NCBI GenBank assembly: GCA_013365365.1
Contig: JABVXU010000430.1
Span: 1 to 46,954, forward strand
Length of the DNA: 46,954 nt
Origin: Cruorifilaria tuberocauda
Lineage: Eukaryota; Nematoda; Chromadorea; Rhabditida; Onchocercidae
Reading direction: 5' to 3'
Position numbers and translations under genes: made by a program. The notes beneath the pieces are model-generated. The model worked only from the letters and a program-made list of their open reading frames with translations, did not search any database and was not told the DNA's origin. Shown here in pieces: positions 1-13,692 of the stretch (position 1 is the stretch's first letter; each line of letters starts with the position of its first letter).

Positions 1-766
1 CGGAATGTAAGGTGACATTTAACCTTCGACCCTCTCCACTTCACCTAATTTCTATCACCTTTCTCACTTCACCAAATCTTTTCTTTCAATTATCCGACAT
101 TGAAATATCATAAAGATTGACTAGAAAGCTTTGAGTCGATCAATATATATATATATATAACTTATCATTCATCGCTCTATCATTGACTCTCAGAAGAATC
201 GATAATTGTTTCTCTGCGAATCTCTTAATCCTTTCATTTTTTTTTTCGCAAAAACAAATGCAAGCAATCAGTAAACAATTCTTAGAGGGACAATGTAATA
301 CAAAAATTCCGTCATAAACGCACAAATAAACGAAATTTCTTTCTTCTTTGGTGATTATTTGATAGCGAATCATAAGCTTCATTCTATTCATTTCAAGCTT
401 AGCAAAATCTTCAATGAATTTCAACAACAATTACAAAAGCACAATTACATTCTTCAAATCTTTAATCGTATTTAAATCGTTTGCTTAGATTTTAGGATAT
501 TCATTTTGATATTAATATCAATTTTATCACATTAGGATAGAAATCCGAAAATGGTTATGTCTAAAATATTAATTCAAATAGAAGCAAAAATCCCTAAAGT
601 TTAAAGTCAAATAATTAACGCTTATCATTTATTATTTAGGATTTAGTAGCAAAGATAGTATCAATGCGAATAGACTTACCGGTAAGAGAAAAAGTGAAAA
701 AAGTTAATAAAATTCTACAATGATTAAAAAATCAAGACGATAGTTACAGTTTCTTTTTAGAAAGAA

Positions 767-924
767 AACTAAATGATCCGATTTGTTCCGATCGTTTCAA
801 TGAATTCCGGAAAAAATACAGAAACTTTAACAACTTAAAGGTAACAACTAAATGATCCGATTAATTCCGTCCCAGAAAAAATACAGAAACTTGAGTAACT
901 TAAACAGAAACTTAAACAGTTAGT
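767..924. repeat. Diverged tandem duplication, period about 79 bases
   Basis: Two adjacent copies start at 767 and 846. Both open with AACTAAATGATCCGATT and later share AAAAAATACAGAAACTT followed by an AACTTAAA segment. A partial third echo (ACAGAAACTTAAACAG) follows near 905. Copies differ by substitutions and small indels. No coding frame runs through them. Confidence 0.6.
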
Positions 925-3426
925 ACAACTTAAGCAATTAAACTTTCTTAATTTTAAAGTGATAATTAGATGCTAAATTTATGACAAGAGATTTATTATA
1001 ATTTCCTGCTTTCAGTTCTTTGACAAGCAGATTTTAGCATTTAATAAGTGATAAAATTTCATTTATCATTTTTTAGAGACAATAAAATACTACACGAAAT
1101 TAGTAAACAAATTATATCAGATAATATTTTCAAATTTTATACGTTTCCGTATTCTTGAAGTCTATTTTAGAATTTTAACCAAAAAAAAAATTAACCTCCA
1201 AGTTGTACTGTTTTTCCATAAACTGTTTAGCTTTTCGATATTAGCACTTAGCTTATTATCAGGAATTGGTTATCGCTAAGCAGTTAGTAATTTTTAAGCT
1301 AATGATAATCCATAAAGATTATTATGAATGCAATATGCAAATTAACACCTCCTTAAAAGATAAATGAATTGAATGTAAGATATTTTTATGATTAATGAAC
1401 AAGTTTAATTACAGTTAAGAAATTTTATAATTTTGAAACTTATTCTATATGAAATTTTGCTAATGATATGATTACTTTAAGTGATTATAGTATATAAAAT
1501 ATATTAAAAAATGTAACAATTCATTTTCTTAATAAAAATCATTCTTCAGAAAATAACCATTCATTTAAAATAACAAATTTGCAAAATTGTAAGAAATAAA
1601 AATAAAGTAAACTTATATGAAAAAATTGTTAAAATCATTAATCAGTAAATCATTAAAAATTGATCAATCATAATTCTGATCAATCAATAAAAAGTTAAAA
1701 AAAAGCTAAATACATTTTTCAAAAAATTTTGAGAAAAGAGATACAATGAATTTAGATAATTTAGTAATATCAGGATTTTTTTATTAATTTTTACATTCAA
1801 AATAAATAGCTAATGTAAAAGCATTAATGAACTTGTTATAATTAGTCAACAATTACAATTCAAATTAAACTTTCAATTTAAATTAATCACGATAAGTGAA
1901 TAAACAATAAGGTATTTAATTAAGTTGTAATCATAAATTTCTTTGGGTAATTAAAAAATTAAATTAATTGTAATTCAAAAGTAAATTTTCAGAATGAAAA
2001 GACAAATAAATCACGAATAAAATAATCAAAGTTAATTGAAAGCCGGGTTTAAGCTAGGTTAATTAATTAAAGAAAGCAAGATGAGCTTGTTATAATTCCC
2101 GTTTAATTAAATGAAATGATGAAATTGTTTTCTCAAAGATTAACCATGTATAAATTAAAAGTTTTGTTTTATGATTTATGAAAGCTAAGAAAATTTTTAA
2201 TTTCACTTTCTTTCTTTCATTCTCTCTAACACTACCAATATGCATGCTCAATTTTAAAAATGAAATATTTAAAATTTCCGAAGAAATTAGCTGTCATCTA
2301 AGTTTTTGGTGGCTTATATGGAATTTAACTTTCATGCCATAAGTTATAATTTCAAGTGCATGAGTACATTGCTGAAAATTTCATTTTAATTAAATATATT
2401 CGGAAAATGAACAATTAAGATTTGTGAAATTTTCACAACTGCTAATAGAATATTTGATGCTTGATGTGGTTCATGCATGGTAAAGTAAATTGAAATATCT
2501 TTATAAAATATCTTTGAAATATCTCTATAAGATAAATCCGGAGTATTCATACTTGACTTGAAGAAATGTATCAGCAGAACATTTGACAGTTTATGCAAGG
2601 TAAAGTAATTCAAATATGATTATTTCATCCGGAATACTTATTGATTGTTCACCTGAAAAAAAAAACCACTTATTACATTCTTAAGAATTATAGCAGGTGG
2701 AGGTACCAACTAAAATTCCTTTTAGTAAATACAGGTGGTGGTAAAACTAAAATTGAAAAGTTCATTTTCTTTTTTTCAAAAATCTCTTTCCTTCACTATT
2801 TTTTGTAACAAAACCGGCGAAATAATGCATTTCTTCTTAATTAATTAAGTTTAATTTTAATAATTTAATTTTAAAAAAGTTTAATTATGCTTAACTGTAA
2901 TTATTGATGCATTTGTGCGTAATTTAAAATTATTTCTGTGTAATTGGGCAAAACTGATTATCATCTCTAAAATTATAGTTTTATTTTTAATTATTATTAC
3001 AGTTTCAAGAGAGAATTAAGAGATAAGTGTAAGTAAATTTTACAAAATTTAAATCCGACATTTGATAGAAATTTCTTCGTCTTTCATGATTAATTTTCGA
3101 TTGTTACCTGACTTGAAAAGTGGCTACTTTTGAAATTATGATTTACAAATTGCGTTAAAATGTTGAAATGAAGTAAACGAATTGGAATTTTTTGAAAAAA
3201 AAATATTTTAGTAATGATTTTGAATGACTTTGTTTCCTCATTTATGCGCTAAAATTTATAAATAAATCAACAAAACTTATTAAAACTTTTTTCCTAATAT
3301 TTAACTTCCCTTTATACTAAATGGTTGTCAGAAATATTAGGAAATTAGAATGAGTATTTTTAAAGTTATAGATCTTAAAATTATTCATTTGTAGCAAGGC
3401 AGAACTGATTATCATTTCTAGAAAAA

Positions 3427-3535
3427 TTTTATCAGTGATAAAATGATGTCATCAGTGATAAAAAGCACCATCAGCAATCTTTTTATATGGAAAGATTGCT
3501 GGTTGATAGTGCTTTTTATCACTGATAAAATTCAT
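3427..3535. repeat. Near-perfect fold-back hairpin, possible pre-miRNA
   Basis: The 5' arm (about 3452-3483) contains CAGTGATAAAAAGCAC, then CATC, then AGCAATCTTT. The 3' arm (about 3489-3524) is its reverse complement apart from a few bases near the middle, around a short loop including ATATGG. The outer ends add copies of TTTTATCAGTGATAAAA, itself almost self-complementary. The stem of about 32 base pairs with a small internal bulge suits a microRNA precursor, but a short inverted-repeat element would look the same. There is no neighbouring gene to help decide. Confidence 0.6.
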
Positions 3536-4536
3536 TTCCTGAAATTTTCCTTATAAGTGATAATCCTATTATCCGAATGTAAAAGTAATGCATACAATGT
3601 TGTTGATAAAGATGATATACTTTGATATTTGACTATTTTTACTTGTTTTGTAAATTTAAAGCATTATTTTTATGCATCACATTACATTTTTTTATCATTT
3701 CTTGCAGCTTTTCATCCAGTTCTTCTTCAAGTTTTTTGGACAAAAAATACTACCGTTACATCGCGGTGTTGAACAATTTACTGACCTTCACAATAACTTC
3801 TGAAATAGAACCGTACAAGAAGCTTTTCAATTTTACCTAAAAGACATTGTAATTAATTTAGCTGAGATAGAGAAATTCAAAAAATGCTGTACAATCTTTA
3901 AGCTTAGTATCTTTCTTTTTCATATTCCATTACGATGATTATTCAGTTAAGCAGTATAATTCTAATTAATTGAAATTAGATTACCAAAGACCTCTTTGCA
4001 GAAACCGTAAAATTACCGATTTTAGAAAGCCGTAAAATTGTTGTTGCTGTTGTATCATTTAGTCGATTCAAAATTTCATCAATTAAACGTTTCATTTTCA
4101 AGCATGTTGGGAGAATATAAAAATCAGTAAAATTTTTTTGTCCCAAATAGCACATGTCATATGCTTTTATTAATAAGAATATTATAGTAAATTATTGTTT
4201 TCAAAACGATAGAAACAACAATTTCACATTTATCTTTTAACGAATAAGAAAAAGAAAATTTTGTATAAATAAAGGGATCCTCTGTTCCTAAAATACATTT
4301 CAACAACAATTTTTAATCTTCCACTTTCGAATATTAGAAATTTCTCATTGACCGACCATTATACTGTAATTCAAACGTGCTATGATTAAGTTACAGAATA
4401 AATCTGCATATATCTATTATATTTATAGCGTTACATCAAGACAATATTCTTATTAACTTATTTTAGCGCACAAGATTTTTTATCGCTGAATAGATAGCAG
4501 ATTGTGCTACGAAAAGGAAAACATCAATATTACATC

Positions 4537-4745
4537 AATCATTCCATCAGACATTCCGAATGAAAAAAGTATAAAAATTAAAAAAAGAAATGATAAGAAG
4601 AAATTGCTTACGCAAAAATACAAATTTATATATATATATATAAATTGTAAGAAAAACCTATTATACCGATCATTATATTAGACATTTCAGAATGAAAAAA
4701 AATACAAAAATTAAAAAATGAAAAAAGAAATGATAAAAATGAGGA
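4537..4745. repeat. Diverged duplication of an A-rich segment
   Basis: A segment starting near 4537 (ATCATTCC, AGACATTCCGAATGAAAAAA, then an AAATTAAAAAAAGAAATGATAA stretch split by short insertions) recurs from about 4668 with changes. The A-rich bias creates a long Phe-rich open frame on the minus strand that is unlikely to be coding. Confidence 0.45.
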
Positions 4746-6542
4746 AAAAATTATAAAGTAGAAGTAAGATGTAAAAATTGTTGAAGAAAAAATAAGATCA
4801 AAAGAAGATTTGTGCCAACATGATGAGCATTGAAGTAACATATAAATAAAAAAGCAAAAATTAAATATGAATTTGCAAGCTAGGAACAAAAATCCCAAAG
4901 AATATGACAAAGCAAACATACATACAATGTAAAAACCATGTTCTGTCTTAAATTTTCTAACAAAGAAGAAATTGTAGGGAACAGAATTTCGATGTGAAAA
5001 CACTACACATCAAAGAGATACACAGGAAAAATTTTATGAAAATGCTACTTGAACTATGAATTGGATGATAATAACAAGAAGCTATGGGCATTGTCATTCA
5101 CCCTTGAATCAACGAAGGAAATAAGTAACGTACTAGAGTTCGCCAATAACAAGTACCTTTAAAAAAGTGAGAATTCAAGAGATTGTTCCGAAAATTACGA
5201 CATTCGATGCCCAAAATTCATGCATTTTCTATAAATTTTGAATCGTGCCATTCATTTCCTAGTCAGCTGAAAATTGAAGAATAATCAGAATTTTCAAAAG
5301 AATTCAGGTATTTCCTTTAAATTATAAAAAAATGTAGAGAAAATTCGGAAGTGATGATAAAAACAAAATTTTTGAAAAAACCTATGACACTGCAAAATTG
5401 ATGTGAAGGACGAAAAAAAAAGGAACGTAGCGGTGATGAATGGTGATGCTCGAATAACAACAAATGTACTCACGAATATCCAAATAAATTCTAAAATTTT
5501 GGATCACATTGCAAACAATGATAACAGTTTTACAGGACAAAAAATCGATAAAACCGTCAATTTCAAGAAAATAAACTAGAATTAAAAAGCATGCAAGTGA
5601 TACAGATTAACAAACACATACATTCATATCTACTGAAAAAATATCAAATTTTTTAAACAGGTTTCAGTGAAAGCTTTCGATGAAATCTGCAATTGATCAA
5701 AATTTTAATATCCGAAGAAATAGTATAAATCCTAGAAACTCCGAGAACTATCAAATTCGAAAAAAAAAGTGAAAAATTTGAAGGTTTAGAAGTCCTTCAT
5801 ATGAAATTTCAAACTCTGTATCAATACCCTACTTTCATATTCAATTTATCAGAGCAATTGTCATAGATCTGAAGTACTTCAAAAATGAAAGATATTTCCT
5901 AAGTTTTAAGCATACGGACAAAATAATATATTAAAAGCAATTACTCAAATTACAAATATCCTAGCCAACATCAGAAACGTTCGTAGGTATGTTCAGTTAC
6001 CTATGGATATGTAAAAATTACTGCACTGAATGATGAAGCAAACAACTATAAGAACGAGCAAAATTTAAGATGGTACGAGACCGGGCATTAAATCGAAATG
6101 TAGCATAACAATTTGCTTATCTGCTGTTCCACTAGTGTTGCATACAGTCAGGTAAACAAACAGTGATTTCTTTCAAGTAAATTGCTTTCTATCTAAAATA
6201 ATGAAGGAATCAATTATAAATCAGCATAAAGTTACAGAGAAAAACTGACGATAAAAATTATAACGGAACTGTCGAAAGAATTTTACCTTTCACAAGGAAA
6301 TTGAGAAAAACGATAACACTAAAACATGCATGTAAATGAAGCGCAAGTAATGTTCAAACAGAAATGCAGCATATCACACGAACACTACCGTCGTCAAAAC
6401 AAAAATGACAGACAAATAAAATATATTGGAGTAAAGCAAAAGCTATGAAATAAAAATAATCGAACGGATGAAAGGAACATTATGAGCAATTAGATATTCG
6501 AATTAATTCAGGAAAAATGTTACTTCGATTCATCTTTCCATT

Positions 6543-9500
6543 TTAACTATGATTTTCTATCTTTGTTGCTTTCAATTTCCGAATCTCTTTGGTTGCCCAG
6601 AGGGCAAGTGACTTTGTTTTTGCCGCTTTGCTCCGTCGTCCTTTTGTCAATATTGTCGAAATATTCTGATTATCAACAAAGGGTAGTATTTGTTCACCGA
6701 ATGTTGTCACGAGATCTCCTGCAATGCAAGGATTTTCATGTGGATTCAGTAATGCAAGCAATTTGCACTAACATATTTAAATGATTGTATAACTGGTACT
6801 ACCATCTTGAAAAAAGTTACTAAAAATTGCTATAAATCCTAATTTTTTATCATCATTACTTATCAATAACAATCGAGTGTCTTGTTCCATTTGGAACTAA
6901 AGAAAAACGATGCTTTCTTTCGAATTAAATAATAATGATAATGAAGAGTGAATTTTACGGGAGAGCCAAATATAATTATGCTAAGAATTCACAAAAGTCT
7001 CCATACATCAGAGTGCTTTGTAAAACAAAATTAGGATCATGAAATATTGCACATTTAAGACGAAAAATACAACAGTTAACAATAAGGATCACAACCAACC
7101 ACTAGTAAATTGGAGATACAATCAAAAAGAATACTCACCAAGTAATCCAGAAGCTGCACCTATCAGTGAATCTGGTGAATTACTGGTAGCAATGAGTTCA
7201 ATTAAGCCAAGCATATTTTGTATTTGATCTTGCAACTGTTGAAGTTCGTTATTTTGTGTTGTCCGCATTCCTTGCACGATACCCGCATATGCTTCTACAC
7301 AACTTTCTCTCAACTGCTCCACGTACTCAACATTATCATAGTCCTCCTAAAATTTCGAACTTCTCTATTTTATCACTCAATATAACTACTTATCTAACGA
7401 TTCTTTATGCTTACTTAAATGTATGCATAAAATTCCTGATACGCAATGATTATTATCGAAAAACAGCGGAAAGTAATCACGATAAAATTTAATTCATATT
7501 TGCACTGACCGGATCTTCTACTTTAGCAGTAGAGAGGGCCATGACTAACATAGCCATGACATATTCATAATAACGAGTGAAATTAGGACCGATTGCCAAT
7601 GCGACATCACCGAAACATGAAAGTACAGCTGGTTTCACTAACCGATCTATTTTGTTACTCTGTAAAAGGAAAGTAAGAAAAATAAAATATACGTAAACGT
7701 TAAATTTATTTTTAATTAGATGCTGTAGCAGCAATCAGCAAAATATGATTTGAAATAATGAATAAAAATTTTTGCCCTGAATTTTAATTGTATTTAGTTA
7801 ACTCTAGTCAAAAAAATTGAAAATTTAAAGATTTTCTCTCATAATGAATAGTTTAGAAAAAAGAAAAATCATTAAAAAATTATTAAAAAAATTAAAAATT
7901 TTTTTAATTTTTTATTTAAAATCTCCCTCATCAATTTAAAACCCTCATTAAAATCCCAAATTTAGAGTGAAGTTATAAATAACAAACCTGCACAATTTGA
8001 AACAGTAATCCCATAAATTCATCTAGATGAGGCATCAAAGCTGCTTCCAGTGCGCGGCATAAATCAACCAGTACACCAATCGCTGCCGAACATACTTGAC
8101 CTTCTTCATGATTTTGTAAGCCAGCTATCAGAAATGGTTTGAATACGTCCAAATATGTAGCGAATTGGCAACCCAATGCTGAAATTATAATTCCATAGGA
8201 GTACAAAATAAAATGAACAAGATACTCATTATATTTGTATGAATTTTTTAACATACAAAGATAAATTTAAAATATAACGAACCCGGGATTATTTAAAATC
8301 AATATTATTCTTTAAAAAGATTTCCAGAAAAATAATAACCTTCAATAAGTGTGCTAACTGCCATTAAAGCATCTTCCATAACACCACCACATTCCTTTCC
8401 AGCACACCTACAAATCATAATAGTTATTAGCATAAATAACACAGAATCCAAGATTTCAGAAAAATAACAGACTTCAAACAAAAAAATGCAGTCCAACTGT
8501 TTTGAAGATGATAAATCACTCATTTTGATGTGCCAAAAATTTCTTACAAATCACCAAAGTATCGTTATTTCTGAAAGTTTCAATCTAGCCATGATCTCCA
8601 CTGGCGGGAGATATAAATCATGATTAAAGTAATTCATGCGATCAGTTTCACTTATCAAGTTAACTAAAGAACTAAGATTTTACAGGTGGTTCTGCCGTTG
8701 TACAAATTTCTACACCGTTTTATGGTTCGAAGTCTTTCAGTCTTCATTATTTCTTTTCTTCCTTTCCAATCTAGTAGTTTGAAATTTCAGACTCGAAAGA
8801 TGACTTAATCTACAGATTATAATTAGCATTTTTCCCAATATATTAATACTAATAATTTCTTTACTTGCGATCAGAAAAAAATACCTTTGCATAATTTGCA
8901 GTAAACCTTGCATGATAGCATCACCGATATACGGCGTATCTTCTGGCCTCATTTTACGAAGCACAGATTGTAATGTTGCACATAACAATGACTCTAGATC
9001 TCGCAACTGGCTCTTAAAAATAAAAAAATTTAACAAAAAATAAAATGAGAAAATCAAAGCAAAGCGACAAGTGCCAGCCGTCACTATCATTGAGGTACAT
9101 GGGAATTATTTGTAACATACTGAAATCTAGGATTGCTTGGTCGCTTGAAAACAACATTTTTGAAAACGATACTCCAACTCTTCGATTTCCTACGTTAACC
9201 CCCTCTTTTTTAAGACTTCTTTGCATCGATTTCTTGAATACGATCAAAAAAGAATCAATTTTTTCAGCTCATATAGGGAAATAATGCATATTGACTAGCT
9301 TAAAATAATTCCTTAAAATTTATTTATATTCCCGAAAAGGGTAAAACAATGATTTATACCTAAATTCTACATCAACATAATACTAGTCTTCTAGAAGAGG
9401 ACCTATTGAAACACTGCCAAGCAGAAAAGCTGCTAATTTTAAATTATTGTAACCTTGTCACTTAAAGACTCCAGTGAATTTTCGATGTTCAGTAATTGCT

Positions 9501-12500
9501 CTAACTTCCTGAGTACAATCACAGTAGTATTCTGCACTACGGGGTAACAATCTTTCGGGCTATTCTTGATTAATTCCATTAAAGTTTCATAGGCAGCTAT
9601 TCGTAAATTCGACACGTGAGCATCTGGTCTATAATGAAAATCAAGATAATCGTACACCGCAAAAACTTCACTGACAAAAATTTAGAAACAAGATATCAAG
9701 AAAGGTTAATAAATTCAATGCACAATACTGTTTTTACTGATTATCCGCTTTTTTTAAGAACAAACCTGTCAGTAGCCTTGATAAGTTCGTTTACCATGCC
9801 TTCAAAACAGCTAGTCAATATATACGTTTCAGGCTGACCACTGTTATCAGTTCCTTGTCGGCAAGCCATATCAAAAGCTGCCTTGGCTAGGCTTGAAATT
9901 GCCTTAAAGGTTGAAAAAAATGTTTAACCTTATCGAAAGCAGAACTGACTTATCAACCTGACTGCAGAATTTTTTTTTAAGTGATAGATTTTGCTTAATA
10001 AATATAACTTCAATATGAACTGTGGGTTTAAAACTGAATTTAGGATTGCATGTGGCAGAATCCATTACCCAGCAAACATTGGCAGCAACACGTGGCTCCT
10101 GTTGCAAAGCAGTTGACAGAGCTGGAAGCATTGGAGCTAAGATTTCTTGCCGAGTTACTACTTCCTCACATGTGTCGCATACTCGTCCAATACACCAAGC
10201 AGCCGTGTCACGCACTTGCAGCTGAAATATTGTATTTTGGATTTAAAGAAATTTTGCTCTACGAAGAATATTTCTTTTTGAACCATCTTAATAACCTTTT
10301 TTTCCATATATTCCATTTAATAAAAGTTTTACAATATTTAAAATATCAGCATACATCTGAATTTTAAGCATCATGCAACAAGTTGGGAAGATAAACCAAA
10401 TGTATTCGAACTTAAAACTGAAATTATCACTCACCTGAGGATCAGATAACGAAGCGATAATACTAGTTAGTGCTGATTCAACTAATTGTGTTAGGACCGC
10501 TTCGTTCGGTCCATCTAATATCGATCCAAATGCCATTATAGATGCTTCTCGATATCTACAATGAAGAAGATATAAAAAGAGAGTGGTGTAATAGAATGAA
10601 TTAAACTAGTTTAACCAAAAATATTCCGCTTGAATTGGGAAAAATAAAGGATGGAAAATGACCTCCAGCTAGGATTCTTTAAATGTTGTTGAATGAAAGG
10701 CAAAATTGGTTCAACAATGGAGTCGCCAGTGCATTGAGCAAGAAGCATTATGCATACGCCAGCTGCTTTTGCTGGATTCCAATCATCTTCATCGTCGCTT
10801 TCCTCCTGTTTAGCCAGTGTCTCAGTGAGAATGGGTATCAAATGAGTTAGAGCTCCTGAAATGAAGCAACAGAAAGATTAAATTAGTTGTCTATTAGATG
10901 ATATTATAAGTTCATAAAACTCATGTATAATTCTTGTCTAATTGCAAATTGCAACTCAGTCCACCAAATCCGGACATACCACGTGCATAATGACGTGAAA
11001 CATTTTCAGGAGCACGGCCTTGTTCCCGAGCTTCTTCGGCTTCGACGGATAGAGATATTTCTTCTTCACAAACATTGGACCAAAACTCGATTCCTTGTAA
11101 AGCTACTTCATTAATTTGAGACTTCATTGCATTTAAACTAATCTGAAAAATATATCATCCATGACCACTAAACTCTTAATGAATTTTTTGCAGCTAATAG
11201 ATAATCTGATTCACGATCATAAAGTACAGAATAGATAAAAACAAAAACTAAAGCATTCGATGACAAATTCCATAAAAATCAATAGAAAATCTAAATCGAC
11301 CAAATCTAAAAGACATACAGGAAAAAGTGCATCCATGTATTGTTCCATAAATTGATAATATAGTGACATAATCCTGACTAAACACTGCATGGCCACTACT
11401 TTAACAGCTGTTTCGGGGCATTGAGATGACTCGCATACTACTTGCATAATCATATGCCGCTCGTTCTAAAATAGTATTCAAAACCTTTCCCAAAATTTAC
11501 CGCATTATATTAAAAATAATAACTAGTAAAAATAAAAGACACCATGAAATTCCAAAAATAATAAAAGAAAATGTCACTGTCGGTAATTCTCTCCACAGTG
11601 CACTCAGTAATTGCCAGACAATAATGCTTGTAAAACATTTCATCATTTCAGAAGAGTCATTGTCATCTCACAGACTAGCTTAACCATTTATTCATGGTGT
11701 TTTCTTCGGTATACTTCATACCATAAGATAGACAATAAAGAAAAAGAATAGAGGTTGCTTTTTAAAGAAATAGATAAGAAGTTTGAAATCAAAGCCAATT
11801 TAGCTAACTCCAATTTTGGATTCACAAATAATCTAAAAAAAAGAAAACCTCTCTGCTGAAGTTATGCTTCGTAAATTCAATTGAATTTAACATAGCATTA
11901 GCAGCTGCGAGACGAATATGATTAGATGGTTCATCCTTTCTCAACCCATGAACAATTGCAGTTAGAATCTCATTCGATTCCCTTTCCAATAATGATCCAC
12001 ATATATCTTGACAAATGTAACCCAGAGCCTAAAATACAAAGTTAACGTCAATTAGAGCTAATGAGACAAGCTCGCTTACTGATAATAACAACTCGATAAA
12101 ATTTTGATCTGATACAACTTTAAAGCAAATTATGAAAAAATCACGTAAATAAAAATAAGACTAAAAAAACCTCTAGCGATGCTTCTCTCAATATTTCACT
12201 GTTGTTCGTTGCTATTACACTATCCCTCAAATGCGTAACAACGTCCGGCCACAACTGAAACAATATTTTGAAGAATTTTCGTAATTATCTTCGTTTTGAT
12301 TTCCCTTAATTTTAGAAAGACGCAATGCATTCATTCTCTAACAATGTTCTTTACATTAAACATCGAAGATTTAAAACACTTATTCCAGAAAAAACAATTA
12401 AATCCAATAAATAAACGATAATGTTAAAAACTGACTAACTATATAAATTACTGACATGGCAAACATTACTAAATCCAGCCAGTTATTTAGCGTGTCACTT

Positions 12501-13692
12501 CACACAGTTAACATATAATCTGACAAATTCAATTAAAAAAATCTACCTGTGAAGGTATTTCAGCACATGCTATGGCAGCAACACATTGAGCTGCAATGGA
12601 TGGCCTAAAAGGCTCAGTTCCAAGAGTACGAACTACGTTTTGCTTTACAAATTCTCGAACATCTATTGGTAAAGCAAGCCACCTGAAAACATTTCCATGC
12701 GTACTTTGCGTAAAATTCTTGGAATAAACAAGACCAATTTTTCCGTTTTTTTTTCATTTTAATCTTAAAAGAACAGAGCTATAAAAAGAAGATACAATTC
12801 TCTATTATTATGCTTACTTTGCGATTTCAATATTTGCGGTAACATCTTTTTTTGCCAAACAGTTACTTTAATAAAAATTAAAAAACACCTTGTAAGATAT
12901 TCAGTTTTCGTCGCATCTTCTTTAGCAACCAAAACATTTTTCAGTTGTAAACCAGCAGCTTGTCTTACAAAATTTGAATAGGACGGCGTTGCAAGAACCG
13001 TTGACAATTGCTTTGTAAATTCTGGCTGAAAATTTTTATCAGCCCATAAGACTCACTTAACTTCATTACTGCCTGCATCGTCTTACATTTTTATTAGGAG
13101 TAGAACGAATAATTAAGCAGCTATTTTCCCCCAGTTTCACAAATCCCATTATTTTTTGAAAAAAAAAACTTTAAAATAGGAGCGGAAGAAAGTTACTCAC
13201 AAAATTCGTAACGCATGCACGTCGCAAATAATCCAATGCAAGAGTTTGATCATTTGGATCTGAAAAATTATTAATTATGTCAATTTAGAAAGATATTCAA
13301 GCAATTTTGAATTCCTTACAATCTTTCTAATTCTGTTCAACTTAAATTCTCATAACAATCATGAAAACTGAGGTCATAATCATTTATACATCAAGATCAG
13401 ATACTCCCATAGTATGTAGAATCAATTCATATAAAAATTAAAGATGTATCTCTTTCGGTTGATCATCTAGTGCACTTCATCACTCCCATCTCATTATGAC
13501 TATTCAACTCTACCATTCCTATCCATAATTTGTAGAAACCATTTCCCTCTGTTATTAATACTAACGCTGTCAGCCTTATCCATAACATTAAATTTGATGC
13601 AATATCATTAAGATATAACTTTAGAAGAAGTTAAACAACTTACTCAATGACGCAGTCCGCTGCAATACTTCCAATAGCTCCTCTTGAGCCAT
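6543..13692 (-). CDS. imb-1: Importin subunit beta-1 (karyopherin beta-1)
   Basis: Nuclear transport receptor made of HEAT repeats. It carries cargo, usually through importin alpha, across nuclear pores and releases it on binding RanGTP. Nineteen exons with matching phases (minus strand): 13644-13692, 13201-13259, 12889-13025, 12547-12682, 12171-12254, 11849-12028, 11319-11465, 10980-11142, 10663-10855, 10435-10555, 10069-10221, 9766-9902, 9454-9628, 8885-9012, 8340-8407, 7988-8178, 7510-7659, 7139-7346, 6543-6718. They give 884 residues; the human protein has 876. The acidic loop [11 protein letters not shown] (about residues 336-346) followed by AAGVC is the family signature, as is [11 protein letters not shown] further on. 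The start follows an acceptor at 13704-13705, so trans-splicing is likely. Exon 17 uses a weaker GTCAGT donor. Identification is firm; individual exon ends are consensus-based. Confidence 0.95.

Larger units (their letters stand above)
1..6542. other. A+T-rich region without a convincing gene
   Basis: About 6.5 kb downstream of the importin beta gene (which is on the minus strand). Frames here are short, rich in Phe/Lys/Asn/Ile and lack linked splice sites of matching phase. Contents I can see are a diverged 79-base tandem duplication (767-924), a hairpin (3427-3535), a weak exon-like segment (3708-3840) and a diverged duplication of A-rich DNA (about 4537-4745). The part nearest 6542 probably includes the importin 3' UTR. 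I see nothing else. Confidence 0.6.

Noticed and set aside
4626..5003. 125-codon frame on the minus strand, Phe-rich
   Set aside because: It arises from A-rich DNA on the other strand, has tandem low-complexity composition and lies in a duplicated A-rich segment. No splice or start context supports it.
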